Below are positions 1 to 8,200 of a stretch of 44,418 bases of DNA, piece by piece. The notes below the pieces were generated by a model. That model was not told the DNA's origin and did no database searches. It was given only the letters and a program-made list of their open reading frames with translations. Location: NCBI GenBank assembly GCA_016288205.1, contig JAEEYO010000013.1, positions 65,700 to 110,117 on the forward strand. The letters are read 5' to 3'. The DNA is from Treponema sp. GTDB taxonomy: Bacteria > Spirochaetota > Spirochaetia > Treponematales > Treponemataceae. Both the position numbers and the translations under genes were made by a program. The number at the start of each line of letters is the position of its first letter. Position 1 is the stretch's first letter.

Positions 1-115
1 CTTCCTGTGTGCGGGTTGTGGTAGCGTTTGCAATGTTGTTGCTGATTACGTCAGACCTGAGTCTTTCCGCGCTCATTCCGGTAGCCGCTATGTTAATGCT
101 GGTAAAAAGTCCCAT
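1..115 (-). CDS. flgC: Flagellar basal-body rod protein FlgC (N-terminal part)
   Basis: This is the 5' end of a minus-strand gene that runs off the left edge. The first 38 codons read MGLFTSINIAATGMSAERLR and continue with SDVISNNIANAT and TTRTQE. This is the typical N-terminal rod-protein helix with the SxNIANxxT motif of the FlgB/FlgC/FlgG family, and the wording is that of spirochaetal FlgC. FlgC forms part of the proximal rod of the flagellum, which is periplasmic in spirochaetes. A clear ribosome binding site (AGGAG, about 8 bases upstream, near 125-130) supports this start. It lies downstream of flgB on the same strand, the usual flgB-flgC order. Confidence 0.9.
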   Translation of the reverse strand, partial: MGLFTSINIAATGMSAERLRSDVISNNIANATTTRTQE

Positions 116-144
116 ATTGTATCTCCTCTATTCCGTTCCAAAAT

Positions 145-157
145 CTTCTATATAATA
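145..157 (-). promoter_or_regulatory. Possible promoter -10 region upstream of flgC
   Basis: On the minus strand the motif TATTATATAGAAG lies between the flgB stop and the flgC ribosome binding site. Nearly the same motif precedes asnA, gpsA and ffh in this window. No good -35 hexamer is visible, so it may instead be a processing site or a weak internal promoter. Confidence 0.35.
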
Positions 158-174
158 CGCTGAATCAGGAAGCA

Positions 175-600
175 TCAGATCTTCTTCATCGCAATGTTGA
201 CCTGGGAGAACTCAAAGTTTTCCAGTCTTGACAAAAGCTGATACTGCATCTGAATCTGAACCAGGTTCATGGCCTCCTGCTCGGCATCCACGTTGTTTCC
301 GTTGGCCTTTGCGGTTGTCAGATAATCAGTAACTCTTCTCGGCTCAACATCGTGCCAGTCACGCGGACTCTCGCTCTGCACATGCCTTTCATCCGTAGTA
401 ATCATGTGGAACGAATTGTGATCATTGTCCCTTGACTGAAATGCACGGGCCAACTCGCTTTCAAAGTTCACGTACTGCTTTTTGTAATTCGGAACCTCGC
501 TATTGGCGATGTTGTTGGCAGTCACCTGATAACGAAGGCTCTGTACATCAAGAGCACGGTGCAATAAATCTACTGAATTAACAAAATTGTTCATACCCAT
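175..600 (-). CDS. flgB: Flagellar basal-body rod protein FlgB
   Basis: This 141-residue protein has the normal length for FlgB. The N-terminal part holds the rod-protein motif (QVTANNIANSEVPNYKK, about residues 26-42) and the C-terminal part holds the second conserved helix ending in a hydrophobic zipper (NLVQIQMQYQLLSRL). FlgB is the most proximal rod subunit, next to the MS ring. The gene leads flgC, 59 bases downstream. The start could be the first ATG (600) or the third codon (594). No Shine-Dalgarno sequence precedes either one, and a sigma-28-like promoter ends 7 bases before the first ATG, so the message may be leaderless. Confidence 0.93.
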   Translation of the reverse strand: MGMNNFVNSVDLLHRALDVQSLRYQVTANNIANSEVPNYKKQYVNFESELARAFQSRDNDHNSFHMITTDERHVQSESPRDWHDVEPRRVTDYLTTAKANGNNVDAEQEAMNLVQIQMQYQLLSRLENFEFSQVNIAMKKI

Positions 601-607
601 ACTTTGA

Positions 608-634
608 GAATCGGCATTTGAAAAAATTAGTTAA
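608..634 (-). promoter_or_regulatory. Sigma-28-like promoter of flgB
   Basis: On the minus strand TTAA, a 15-base spacer and GCCGATTC match the layout of the flagellar sigma-28 consensus (TAAA-N15-GCCGATAA). The -10 element ends 7 bases before the flgB ATG. The assignment is by eye and needs transcript data. Confidence 0.5.
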
Positions 635-650
635 GAAATATTTTGGAGGT

Positions 651-1634
651 TTACAGGATTCTATAGTCCGGCCCATCATCCGTGACAAAAACCCTTACGC
701 GGCTGGACTCCATCGGGACGGAATCGGCAAATCGGGCAAGATTCTCTGAATCCGGGGAAAGAAGGTCGTCTGGATTGTAGGAAAGCTCAAGGATTGTCTC
801 TTCACCCTCGGCGGCGGCACGACTGAACGCACCGTTGAGCCTAACCAAGTCAGAGACGGCATCAAAGAGCATGGGCTTGTGTTTTTCGGCGTACTTTTGC
901 TTCAGGAAATTGAGCTGCATCTTTTCAATCTCAGCGTGGGAAGCGGCGGAAGGTCGGAAATCTGAGTCAAGGGAACAGTTGTTGCATCTCTGCCACTCGG
1001 AAAAATCGGAGAAAAATGCTGACGGCGAAATATGGAGCTCACGGATCGCGGAATTGAACCAGGGCACCGCACGTCCCTCGGAATAAAAAGTCTGGCAGGC
1101 AAAGGCCATCTCGCGGGAATATTCCAAATCCTTTGACGAATATGTTCCGGTGGACTTGGGAAGCTCCATCTTTCCCTCAAGCTGGGCAAAATCAATGTGA
1201 TTCGGATAAAGCTTCATGGCAAAATCAAGACGGTCGCGGAAAGACTTGAAACTGTCCCCGCCCTGAAGCCCGTACTCAAGGTCAAAGCCGAAAACAAGGG
1301 ACTCACGGTTGAGCAAATCAGCACGCGAGGAATACAATTTACGGTCAAAAAGCAACGCACCGCCCTTCTCCGTACCTCGCATCGGAATCTCAAGCGAGCA
1401 GCAGACGGACTGGAAGATTTCAACAAGGGAGCGGTCAATCACCTGGGGCTGAACCGAAATCAGCAGGAACAAATCCGGGTAAATTTTCTGCACCGCACGG
1501 CAAATCGTCGCGATGGCATTTTTATCTGAGGCGATTTTTTTGTCATGCAGGGCAAGCTCGGTAATCCCGCGCTCACGAAAAGTCGGAAGCTCACGCAGGA
1601 TTGAGTCCATGCTGAAATCGTATTCCGTGCTCAT
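651..1634 (-). CDS. Radical-SAM-fold protein lacking the FeS-cluster motif (DUF4080-like C-terminal region)
   Basis: This 327-residue soluble protein follows asnA after 3 bases, so the two are very likely co-transcribed. Sequence features recall the barrel and C-terminal half of the B12-binding radical SAM proteins with a DUF4080 tail: an early strand-helix unit (GITELALHDKKIASDKNA), then FGFDLEYGLQGGDSFKSFRD, then YPNHIDFAQLEGKMELP, and a late segment with FYSEGRAVPWFNSA and PSAFFSDFSEW. No CxxxCxxC cluster motif is present; the only paired cysteines are C-C near residue 78 and CNNC near 217. It therefore looks like a radical-SAM relative that lost its N-terminal cobalamin and cluster regions. 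The function is unknown. The family link is my recognition of motifs, not a search result. Confidence 0.6.
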   Translation of the reverse strand: MSTEYDFSMDSILRELPTFRERGITELALHDKKIASDKNAIATICRAVQKIYPDLFLLISVQPQVIDRSLVEIFQSVCCSLEIPMRGTEKGGALLFDRKLYSSRADLLNRESLVFGFDLEYGLQGGDSFKSFRDRLDFAMKLYPNHIDFAQLEGKMELPKSTGTYSSKDLEYSREMAFACQTFYSEGRAVPWFNSAIRELHISPSAFFSDFSEWQRCNNCSLDSDFRPSAASHAEIEKMQLNFLKQKYAEKHKPMLFDAVSDLVRLNGAFSRAAAEGEETILELSYNPDDLLSPDSENLARFADSVPMESSRVRVFVTDDGPDYRIL

Positions 1635-1637
1635 AGG

Positions 1638-2672
1638 CTAAAGGATTGCAACTCCCTTTTTGCGGCACTCATCAATCATGGAATCCGGCCATGTGCTCAC
1701 CTGAACCTCACCGATGTGGCACTTTCTGAGGAAGTACATGCAAAGGCGGGACTGACCGATTCCACCGCCAAGAGTCTGTTTCAGCTCACCGGTAAGAAGT
1801 TTCTTGTGGAAAGGAAGGTTCGCTCGCTCAGGGCATCCCCTCTCCGCAAGCTGAGCCTTGAGAGATTCCGGTGAAACACGCACGCCCATTGATGAAAGCT
1901 CCATCGCAATTCCAAGCACGCTGTTCCAAACCATGAGGTCGCCGTTAAGTCCACGGTGGCTTCCGTCCATCGTAATCCAGTCATCGTAGTCAGGGGCACG
2001 TCCGTCGTGGATGCTGCCGTCACCAAGCTTTCCTCCGATTCCGATTATGAATACCGCGCCGTATTTTTTGCAAACCTCAGTCTCACGCTCTTTCGGTGAC
2101 ATATCCGGGAACTCACGCTGCAGGTCCTCGGCATAAACAAATGTGATGTCCTCAGGCAGCTCCGGCTTAATCTGCTCGTAGCGGTCGTAAATGTAAAACT
2201 CGGTTCTCTTCAAAGTGCGGTAGATTTTCTGCACCACAGATTTAAGATATGCGACGCTCCTGTTTTTAGGATCAATGGCCATCTCCCAGTCCCACTGGTC
2301 AACATAAAGCGAATGAAGATTGTCAAGCTCCTCATCGGCACGGATTGCGTTCATGTCAGTGTAGATTCCGAATCCCGGATTCAAATTCATCTCCGTAACC
2401 TTGAGTCTCTTCCACTTCGCAAGGGAATGAACAATCTCAAGCTGGCACTCACCCATGTCCTTCACCGGGAAATGCACTGGGCGCTCGACTCCGTTCAAAT
2501 CATCATTGATTCCGGTCCCGGACTTTACGAAAAGAGGTGCGGTAACGCGGGTAAGATTCAGCTCGGTGGAAAGTGAAAGCTGGAAGAATTTCTTCACCAG
2601 AACGATGGCCGCCTCGGTTTCCTTCACGCTAAGAAGCGGCTTGTAATTTTCAGGTATGTATAGCTCTGACAT
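1638..2672 (-). CDS. asnA: Aspartate--ammonia ligase AsnA
   Basis: AsnA makes asparagine from aspartate, ammonia and ATP (EC 6.3.1.1), giving AMP and pyrophosphate. The 344 residues match the family length of about 330-345. Recognisable blocks are the N-terminal RVTAPLFVKSGTGINDDLNG, the HSLAKWKRLKV segment, YTDMNAIRADEELDNLHS with the VDQWDWE stretch, and the C-terminal GGGIGQSRLCMYFL. The fold is that of class II aminoacyl-tRNA synthetases. The start at 2672 has a good ribosome binding site (AGGAG, 7 bases upstream). The gene is followed after 3 bases by the radical-SAM-derived gene, and a possible own promoter lies between it and galT. Confidence 0.96.
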   Translation of the reverse strand: MSELYIPENYKPLLSVKETEAAIVLVKKFFQLSLSTELNLTRVTAPLFVKSGTGINDDLNGVERPVHFPVKDMGECQLEIVHSLAKWKRLKVTEMNLNPGFGIYTDMNAIRADEELDNLHSLYVDQWDWEMAIDPKNRSVAYLKSVVQKIYRTLKRTEFYIYDRYEQIKPELPEDITFVYAEDLQREFPDMSPKERETEVCKKYGAVFIIGIGGKLGDGSIHDGRAPDYDDWITMDGSHRGLNGDLMVWNSVLGIAMELSSMGVRVSPESLKAQLAERGCPERANLPFHKKLLTGELKQTLGGGIGQSRLCMYFLRKCHIGEVQVSTWPDSMIDECRKKGVAIL

Positions 2673-2698
2673 ATTTTTCTCCTATTGCCATAAATTAT

Positions 2699-2711
2699 CT
2701 TCTATATAATA
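2699..2711 (-). promoter_or_regulatory. Possible promoter -10 region upstream of asnA
   Basis: The motif TATTATATAGAAG on the minus strand is the same 13 bases as upstream of flgC. It sits in the short gap between the galT stop and the asnA ribosome binding site, so asnA may be transcribed separately from galT. Confidence 0.4.
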
Positions 2712-2717
2712 TGCGTT

Positions 2718-4232
2718 TCAACAGAACGTGCGGATAAAACGCGTGAAGGCTTCCTTGCCCTCGGGAGTCCTTTTGTAAACCCCGGCATCCTCAAGCACAC
2801 GGGCAAAAACAAGGCCCACCTCGTCCTTCAGAATGTGGTCCACATTGGATGAGTCAATCTTCGGATACTTCTTGGAAAATTCCTTTACCCAGGAAGCGTG
2901 TTTTGCAAGAGTCTCATCCTTGCTGAGATCCTTGTGCCTGATTATCGCATTTCCCAAATCAGAGAGCTCCTTTTTCAGACGGGACGGAAGAACCGCAAGA
3001 CCCATCACCTCAATCAGCCCGATGTTCTCCTTTTTGATGTGGTGCAGCTCGGCATGTGGATGGAATACACCCAGCGGATGTTCGTTCGTCGTTATGTTGT
3101 TTCGGAGCACAAGGTCCATCTCGAAGCATCCGTTTTTCATTCGGACAATCGGCGTGATTGTGTTGTGATCCATGCCCTCTGTCTGTGAGTAAATGAAAGA
3201 CTTTTCGTCGGTGTAGATTCTCCAGTTACGCAGGATTCTATCCGCCAGTTCCACAAGCCTTCCAGAAGACGTTGATGAGATACGGATGACGCTCATGGGC
3301 CACTTCACGATTCCCGCCGTCACATCATCAAATCCGCGTACCTCAAATCTTGTTTCAATGGGAGCACGTGCCATAGGAAATTCGTAGTTGCCGCCCTGAT
3401 AGTGATTGTGAGAGAGAATTGAACCGCCGACGATGGGCAAATCAGCATTGCTTCCCACGGTGTAATGCGGGAAAAGTTTCAGAAAATCAAAAAGGGATGC
3501 GAAAGTGTCGCGCGTAATCTTCATCGGCTCGTGAGTATAGCTGAAAACAATGCAGTGCTCGTTGTAATAAACATAGGGCGAATACTGAAATCCCCATTCT
3601 CCGCCTGAAAGTCGCAGGGGAATAATCCTGTGGTTCTGTCTCGCCGCATGATTCAGACGGCCCGCATAGCCCACATTTTCCTTGCACAAAAGGCACTGTG
3701 GATAATCCGACGAAGGAGCGTTTCTTGCAGCAGCGATGTCCCTCGGATCTTTTTCCGGCTTTGAAAGATTGATTGTAATGTCAAGGTCGCCGTACTCGGT
3801 TTTTGTCTGCCACTTCACGTCCCTGCTGATTCTGTAACGACGGATGTAGTCGGTGTCCTGACTGAATTTATAATACCATGTGGTCGCGTCCCTCGGTGAT
3901 TTTTTATAAAGCTCCATGAATTTTTTCTGAACGACGGACGGAGGCGGAACCAAGCAGCCCATGATTTTTGTATCGAAAAGATCCCGGCTCACAATGCCAG
4001 AATCAACAAAGAGACCATTCTCCGCACCATAGGACAGAAGCCCGGAAAGGATTGTCTCAAGCTCCTCGATTTTCACGGAAGGCACATTTTCCGCCTGGGC
4101 CTGATCTTCAAATCCACTCAGATTAAAAAGCTCCAGCAAGCGATTTTTTGTGTAGATAATGTCGTCCTCTTCAATGAGCCCCGTGGTCAGGGCATATCCG
4201 ACAAGCGCGTTGATGTTTTCGTATACGGTCAT
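2718..4232 (-). CDS. galT: Galactose-1-phosphate uridylyltransferase, class II GalT
   Basis: GalT exchanges UMP between UDP-glucose and galactose-1-phosphate (EC 2.7.7.12) in the Leloir pathway. At 504 residues the protein has the length of the Firmicutes-type (class II) family rather than the roughly 350 residues of class I. The block GGSILSHNHYQGGNYEFP near residue 270 carries the HxH of the active site. Other family blocks are the start YENINALVGYALTTGLI, FPHYTVGSNADLPIVGG and NEHPLGVFHPHAELHHIKKEN. No galK or galE is next to it. It is divergent from the GH130 phosphorylase, so it may help use galactose from galactomannan (inference). The ATG at 4232 lacks a ribosome binding site, and a -10 hexamer ends 7 bases upstream. 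Confidence 0.93.
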   Translation of the reverse strand: MTVYENINALVGYALTTGLIEEDDIIYTKNRLLELFNLSGFEDQAQAENVPSVKIEELETILSGLLSYGAENGLFVDSGIVSRDLFDTKIMGCLVPPPSVVQKKFMELYKKSPRDATTWYYKFSQDTDYIRRYRISRDVKWQTKTEYGDLDITINLSKPEKDPRDIAAARNAPSSDYPQCLLCKENVGYAGRLNHAARQNHRIIPLRLSGGEWGFQYSPYVYYNEHCIVFSYTHEPMKITRDTFASLFDFLKLFPHYTVGSNADLPIVGGSILSHNHYQGGNYEFPMARAPIETRFEVRGFDDVTAGIVKWPMSVIRISSTSSGRLVELADRILRNWRIYTDEKSFIYSQTEGMDHNTITPIVRMKNGCFEMDLVLRNNITTNEHPLGVFHPHAELHHIKKENIGLIEVMGLAVLPSRLKKELSDLGNAIIRHKDLSKDETLAKHASWVKEFSKKYPKIDSSNVDHILKDEVGLVFARVLEDAGVYKRTPEGKEAFTRFIRTFC

Positions 4233-4239
4233 GGTGAAT

Positions 4240-4268
4240 ATTATAGAACAAAACTAGATTTTAGGCAA
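4240..4268 (-). promoter_or_regulatory. galT promoter, predicts a leaderless mRNA
   Basis: On the minus strand TTGCCT, a 17-base spacer and TATAAT are followed by only 7 bases before the galT ATG. Transcription would begin at or next to the start codon. Confidence 0.6.
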
Positions 4269-4280
4269 GGGAGAGAGAGG

Positions 4281-4328
4281 CGAGTGGAAAGCTGTGTGAG
4301 TGGAAAGTGGAAAGTGGAAAGTTGAGAG
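4281..4328. repeat. Intergenic array of a 7-base repeat (GTGGAAA/GTTGAGA)
   Basis: The array starts with CGAGTGGAAAGCTGTGTGAG and continues with three GTGGAAA units and one GTTGAGA. It lies between the divergent galT and GH130 genes. It shares the unusual segment GAGTGGAAAGCTGTG with the array at 8117-8200. Confidence 0.75.
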
Positions 4329-4373
4329 TACCAAAGTCTACCCAACTTAAATTTACTTAAAAATATTTTTTTG

Positions 4374-4402
4374 TGGACAAAAATTTTGGGTGGCGGTAAT
4401 AT
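4374..4402 (+). promoter_or_regulatory. Promoter of the GH130 phosphorylase gene
   Basis: TGGACA, 17 bases and TAATAT precede the gene, followed by a leader of about 25 bases with AGGAG 8 bases before the ATG. Confidence 0.55.
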
Positions 4403-4433
4403 AAAATCGATTCTGAGATTAGGAGTTGATTTT

Positions 4434-5606
4434 ATGATGCTGAACAATTTTGACGACAGACTTGCCATGCTGAAATCTGAACATGAGACGCTGATAAAAA
4501 AACCGAACGAGCCAATCTATCCGGGGAACGGAATCTACCTGCGGTATAAAAATCCTGTGATTACGGCTGCGCACACACCTTTGGAATGGCGTTATGATTT
4601 GGACAGAAAATCAAATCCCTATCTTATGGAGCGGATGGGAATCAATGCCGCGTTCAATTCCGGTGCAATAAAGCTTGGCGGAAAATATTGTCTTGTGGTG
4701 CGCGTGGAAGGTGCGGACAGAAAATCATTTTTTGCGGTTGCGGAAAGCGACAACGGAATCGACGGATTTGAATTCAAGGGACTTCCAATTTTAATGCCAC
4801 AGACGGAAAATCCCGATGTGAATGTTTACGACATGAGGCTCACGAAGCATGAGGACGGATGGATTTACGGAATCTTCTGCTCGGAAAGAAAAGACCCGAA
4901 TGTACCTGCGAGCGACACATCATCTGCAACGGCGGCGGCTGGAATCGTGAGGACGAAAAATCTTGTTGACTGGGAGCGTCTTCCTGATTTGAGAACAAAA
5001 AGCAGCCAGCAAAGAAACGTGGTTCTTCACCCAGAGAAAGTCAACGGAAAATATCTTTTCTACACGCGGCCCCAGGACGGGTTTATTGAGACCGGAAGCG
5101 GAGGCGGAATCTGCGCTGGATTCTGTGAGAGCATGGAAAATCCTGTGGTGGATGAAGAAATCATGCTCGATGAAAAAATCTACCATACGATAAAAGAAGT
5201 GAAAAACGGTGCGGGTGCGGTTCCAATCAAGACGGAAAAGGGATGGCTTCACATCGCACATGGAGTGCGAAACACGGCCGCGGGACTTCGCTACGTAATC
5301 TATGCGTTTATGACAGATTTGAAAAATCCTCTCAAGGTGATTGCACGTCCCTCGGGATATCTGATTGCGCCGGAAGGTGATGAGCGCGTGGGAGATGTGA
5401 GCAACGTGGTTTTTACAAACGGAGCGATTGTCGATGGCGACGGACGGCTTTTGATTTACTATGCCTCAAGCGACACAAGAATGCATGTGGCGGAAAGCAC
5501 TGTGGACCGCATGGTGGATTACTGCATGAACACACCGGAAGATTCACTCACATCACGCGGACAAGTTGAAGCGAGACTCAGATTGATTGAAAAGAATCGG
5601 AAATGA
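4434..5606 (+). CDS. 4-O-beta-D-mannosyl-D-glucose phosphorylase, GH130 family
   Basis: This enzyme phosphorolyses mannosyl-glucose to mannose-1-phosphate and glucose (EC 2.4.1.281), a late step in the use of beta-mannan through mannobiose epimerisation. From the ATG at 4434, which has AGGAG at 4421-4425, it is 390 residues, the normal length of subfamily GH130_1. Family signatures are [17 protein letters not shown], the VYDMRLT block whose Asp133 should be the catalytic acid, [26 protein letters not shown] with the phosphate-binding region, and the late [15 protein letters not shown]. No signal peptide is present, so it acts in the cytoplasm. No epimerase or mannosidase lies nearby. Mannosylglucose specificity is the best guess, and other GH130 beta-mannoside specificities are possible. 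Confidence 0.85.
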   Translation: MMLNNFDDRLAMLKSEHETLIKKPNEPIYPGNGIYLRYKNPVITAAHTPLEWRYDLDRKSNPYLMERMGINAAFNSGAIKLGGKYCLVVRVEGADRKSFFAVAESDNGIDGFEFKGLPILMPQTENPDVNVYDMRLTKHEDGWIYGIFCSERKDPNVPASDTSSATAAAGIVRTKNLVDWERLPDLRTKSSQQRNVVLHPEKVNGKYLFYTRPQDGFIETGSGGGICAGFCESMENPVVDEEIMLDEKIYHTIKEVKNGAGAVPIKTEKGWLHIAHGVRNTAAGLRYVIYAFMTDLKNPLKVIARPSGYLIAPEGDERVGDVSNVVFTNGAIVDGDGRLLIYYASSDTRMHVAESTVDRMVDYCMNTPEDSLTSRGQVEARLRLIEKNRK

Positions 5607-5829
5607 CGGACAGCATGTTTCGAAGTTCCCCTGCCCTGTCTCTCTTTTGGATGTATTCTTCCTTCGCCATCTCAACTTCCAGAAGAATCTTCTGGGAGAC
5701 AAAGCCCTGACACTCGCTTAGGACTGCCTGTTTTTCAAGATACTTTATTTTTAAATCAGGCAGCTCCACGTTCTCTATTTTCCAAAGCTCAGCCTCAAGT
5801 TCTTCCTCTCTTATCAAAATCTTCTCCAC
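5578..5829 (-). CDS. Small coiled-coil protein of unknown function
   Basis: This 83-residue charged protein ([20 protein letters not shown], then [15 protein letters not shown]) is predicted to be mostly helical with coiled-coil character. It starts with GTG 5 bases after the stop of the secreted protein gene upstream, so it would be the second gene of a two-gene operon. Its last 29 bases overlap the end of the convergent GH130 gene. The ribosome binding site is weak. I do not recognise a family, and it could be a non-coding frame, though the tight spacing favours a gene. Confidence 0.5.
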   Translation of the reverse strand: MEKILIREEELEAELWKIENVELPDLKIKYLEKQAVLSECQGFVSQKILLEVEMAKEEYIQKRDRAGELRNMLSVISDSFQSI

Positions 5830-5834
5830 GGATT

Positions 5835-6353
5835 TTATTTCTTGCCGCTATCCTTCAGTTTCCACTCGGTCAGAGCAATCGAGCTGATCAAATCGGGCCA
5901 TGTTTCGTAACCGGAAACTTTCGCTTGAATTCCAACCACATCCGTCTCAACCCATCTGCCGTATTTTGGCAAAAGAATTATCGCGGAGTACTCAAGTTCT
6001 TTTTCAAACGGATTGAATATGCTGAGCATCATGCACTTATGTTTTTTTCCTTCGTTGATTTGCTCGAATTTTATGATCAAGGTTTTCTCAGGATTTTCGT
6101 TCACTGCGACATTTTTCAGATTGACAAGATTCCCGTCGCTGATTTCCGCCTCCACAAACAATTCCTCGCCCGGATAAACTTGCACGGTCTCATCCTTCAA
6201 AATATATGCAGATCCCGGAATCTTCGCCGCAAAATAATGCTCGTCATCAACGGCCATTTTCAGTTCAAATGAATCGCGATTTTTTTTCTCCTGCGAAAAA
6301 GCACCTGACGTAAAAATCAAAATGGCGGCAAAAAACAAAAGACTTTTTTTCAT
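5835..6353 (-). CDS. Secreted protein of unknown function
   Basis: The 172-residue product begins with a clear signal peptide (MKKSLLFFAAILIFTSGAFS, likely cleaved near residues 20-21 before QEKKNRDS). The rest looks like beta-rich exported domains with alternating hydrophobic strands (KTLIIKFEQINEG, EYSAIILLPKYGRWVETDV). There is no cysteine lipobox. A strong ribosome binding site (GGAGG, 7 bases upstream, at 6361-6365) fixes the start. No family was recognised. The downstream partner is the small coiled-coil gene. Confidence 0.75.
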   Translation of the reverse strand: MKKSLLFFAAILIFTSGAFSQEKKNRDSFELKMAVDDEHYFAAKIPGSAYILKDETVQVYPGEELFVEAEISDGNLVNLKNVAVNENPEKTLIIKFEQINEGKKHKCMMLSIFNPFEKELEYSAIILLPKYGRWVETDVVGIQAKVSGYETWPDLISSIALTEWKLKDSGKK

Positions 6354-6437
6354 ATATATTCCTCCATGATGTTTTTATTATATGGAAGTTTTTTTTTAGC
6401 GTCAAGATGTATGATGGTGCATTGAACATTCCGCATC

Positions 6438-6466
6438 TTGTTTAAAAAACTTTTTTCGTATAAAAT
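6438..6466 (+). promoter_or_regulatory. Promoter of the COG2509 flavoprotein gene, predicts a leaderless mRNA
   Basis: TTGTTT, 17 bases and TAAAAT are followed by 6 bases and then the ATG at 6473. There is no Shine-Dalgarno sequence. Confidence 0.6.
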
Positions 6467-6472
6467 GATTTT

Positions 6473-8101
6473 ATGACTCAAGACATTTCCATAACACTCT
6501 CTCCTGAAAAAGAAAAGGACGAGGGATACATCAAAAATCTTCTTTTTGCGGCACTGAAAAAATCAGGGACCATGGCATCAAAAAGCGACACGGAATTTGT
6601 GTTCATAAAAAAATCAATTGATGCGCGGCACGGAAGGGTTTCGCTCGTTCTCCGCTACAGGGCATACATCGGGGAAAAGCCAGAGAGCGACGGGTGCTTC
6701 AAACCCAAATGGAAAAAATCTTCGGACGCAAAAAGAGTGCTCATAATAGGATCCGGACCTGCGGGACTTTTTGGTGCGCTGAAACTTCTTGAGTACGGAA
6801 TCAAACCGATTATAATTGAACGCGGGTCTGATGCAAGCGAAAGAAAAAGACAGATTGCCTCAATCAGCACAAAAGGAATTGTGGACTCCGACACGAACTA
6901 CTGCTTTGGCGAAGGCGGGGCCGGAACATTCAGCGACGGAAAACTCTACACAAGAAGCAACAAGCGGGGAAACATCCCGGAGATTCTTTCCATCTTTCAT
7001 TATTTCGGTGCCGATGAAAAAATCCTTACCGATGCACATCCGCACATTGGTACTGACAAGCTCCCAAAAATCATCATGGCGATGCGTGAAAAAATCATCG
7101 AGCTTGGCGGCGAGATTCATTTTAACACACGATGCATTTCTCTGATTACAGAAACCGAAGATGGAAAAAAATGCGTCAAAGGAATAAGGGCGACGGAAAA
7201 AGAAAGCGGCATGTCTATGGATTTTTTTGCTGATGCAGTTCTCCTTGCTTGCGGTCATTCTGCGACGGACATTTACAAGATGATTGCAAAGGAAGCTCCT
7301 GATGCACTTGAGGCAAAAACTTTTGCGGTCGGAGTGCGAGTTGAGCATCCCAGAGAAGTGATTGATTTGATTCGCTATCACGGAAAAGATGAAATAGAAA
7401 AACTTGGTGCGGCCGAGTACCGATTTACAACCCAGCAGGATGAGCGCGGAGTTTACAGCTTCTGCATGTGTCCCGGTGGATTCGTTGTTCCGAGTGCATC
7501 TGGACCCGATGAGATTGTAGTAAACGGAATGTCTGCCGCAGGAAGAAACAGTGCATGGAGCAACGCGGCTGTTGTAGTTGAGACGAGGCCCGAGGACATC
7601 CCCATGGATTTCAGGACACTTGCACTTGGCGAGGGATGTGAGGCGATGGCAGGACTTTTGTGGAAGAATGCCCTTGAAAAAATTACGGCTCAAAACGGCG
7701 ATGGACAAAAAGCTCCTGCACAAAGGATGAGGGATTTTCTCTCCGGCACAATCAGCGACTCTCTTCCACCATCGAGCTACGCGCCCGGACTTGTGAGCAG
7801 GGATTTAAGCTCCGTTCTTCCGAATCAAATAGCCTACAGACTAAAATCTGCATTCGAGGAAGTGAACAAATCCATGAGGGGCTATATCTGTGATGACGCA
7901 CTTTTGATTGCAAGCGAGACACGCACGAGCACACCAGTAAGAATACTTCGGGACAAAGAAAGCGGAGAATGCACGGCTCTTAAAAATCTTTATCCCGCAG
8001 GTGAAGGCTCAGGATATTCAGGCGGAATTGTCAGCTCAGCAATGGACGGAATAAATCAATGCAAGAAAATGGTAGAATTAGGATTCAGGAGTGAGGAATG
8101 A
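6473..8101 (+). CDS. NAD(P)/FAD-dependent dehydrogenase of the COG2509 family
   Basis: This 542-residue protein has the architecture of the uncharacterised COG2509 dehydrogenases. An N-terminal domain of about 85 residues (residues 1-85, with ISITLSPEKEKDE and KKSIDARHG) precedes the dinucleotide-binding motif VLIIGSGPAGLFGALKLLE (about 89-107). Then come the conserved CFGEGGAGTFSDGKLYTR, the ACGHSATDIY segment and a C-terminal FAD motif (YPAGEGSGYSGGIVSSAMDG). Family members are soluble flavoproteins of unknown substrate, conserved in Firmicutes, Bacteroidetes and spirochaetes. It stands alone on its strand between a minus-strand gene pair and a repeat array. Confidence 0.88.
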   Translation: MTQDISITLSPEKEKDEGYIKNLLFAALKKSGTMASKSDTEFVFIKKSIDARHGRVSLVLRYRAYIGEKPESDGCFKPKWKKSSDAKRVLIIGSGPAGLFGALKLLEYGIKPIIIERGSDASERKRQIASISTKGIVDSDTNYCFGEGGAGTFSDGKLYTRSNKRGNIPEILSIFHYFGADEKILTDAHPHIGTDKLPKIIMAMREKIIELGGEIHFNTRCISLITETEDGKKCVKGIRATEKESGMSMDFFADAVLLACGHSATDIYKMIAKEAPDALEAKTFAVGVRVEHPREVIDLIRYHGKDEIEKLGAAEYRFTTQQDERGVYSFCMCPGGFVVPSASGPDEIVVNGMSAAGRNSAWSNAAVVVETRPEDIPMDFRTLALGEGCEAMAGLLWKNALEKITAQNGDGQKAPAQRMRDFLSGTISDSLPPSSYAPGLVSRDLSSVLPNQIAYRLKSAFEEVNKSMRGYICDDALLIASETRTSTPVRILRDKESGECTALKNLYPAGEGSGYSGGIVSSAMDGINQCKKMVELGFRSEE

Positions 8102-8116
8102 GTACAGGGCACTAAA

Positions 8117-8200
8117 CTCTCTCCACTTTCAACTTTCCACTTTCAACTCGCACAGCTTTCCACTCTCCACTTTCAACTTTCCACTCGGAAAGCTTTCCTC
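8117..8200. repeat. Intergenic array of the 7-base repeat with a 12-base palindrome
   Basis: The array lies between two convergent genes. On the plus strand it reads as CTTTCAA/CTTTCCA units (for example ACTTTCAACTTTCCACTTT) and ends with the perfect palindrome GGAAAGCTTTCC at 8187-8198. It might act as a bidirectional hairpin between the two convergent transcripts (inference), although no T-run follows. Confidence 0.75.

Noticed and set aside
4371..4433. Upstream extension of the GH130 gene to a TTG at 4371
   Set aside because: It includes the promoter -35 and -10 hexamers, while the ATG at 4434 has AGGAG with good spacing and gives the family length.
6860..7723. Open frame of 287 codons antisense to the COG2509 gene
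   Set aside because: It is fully covered by a well-supported flavoprotein gene. Its translation has no recognisable motif and is rich in Cys/His/Arg as expected from an antisense frame.
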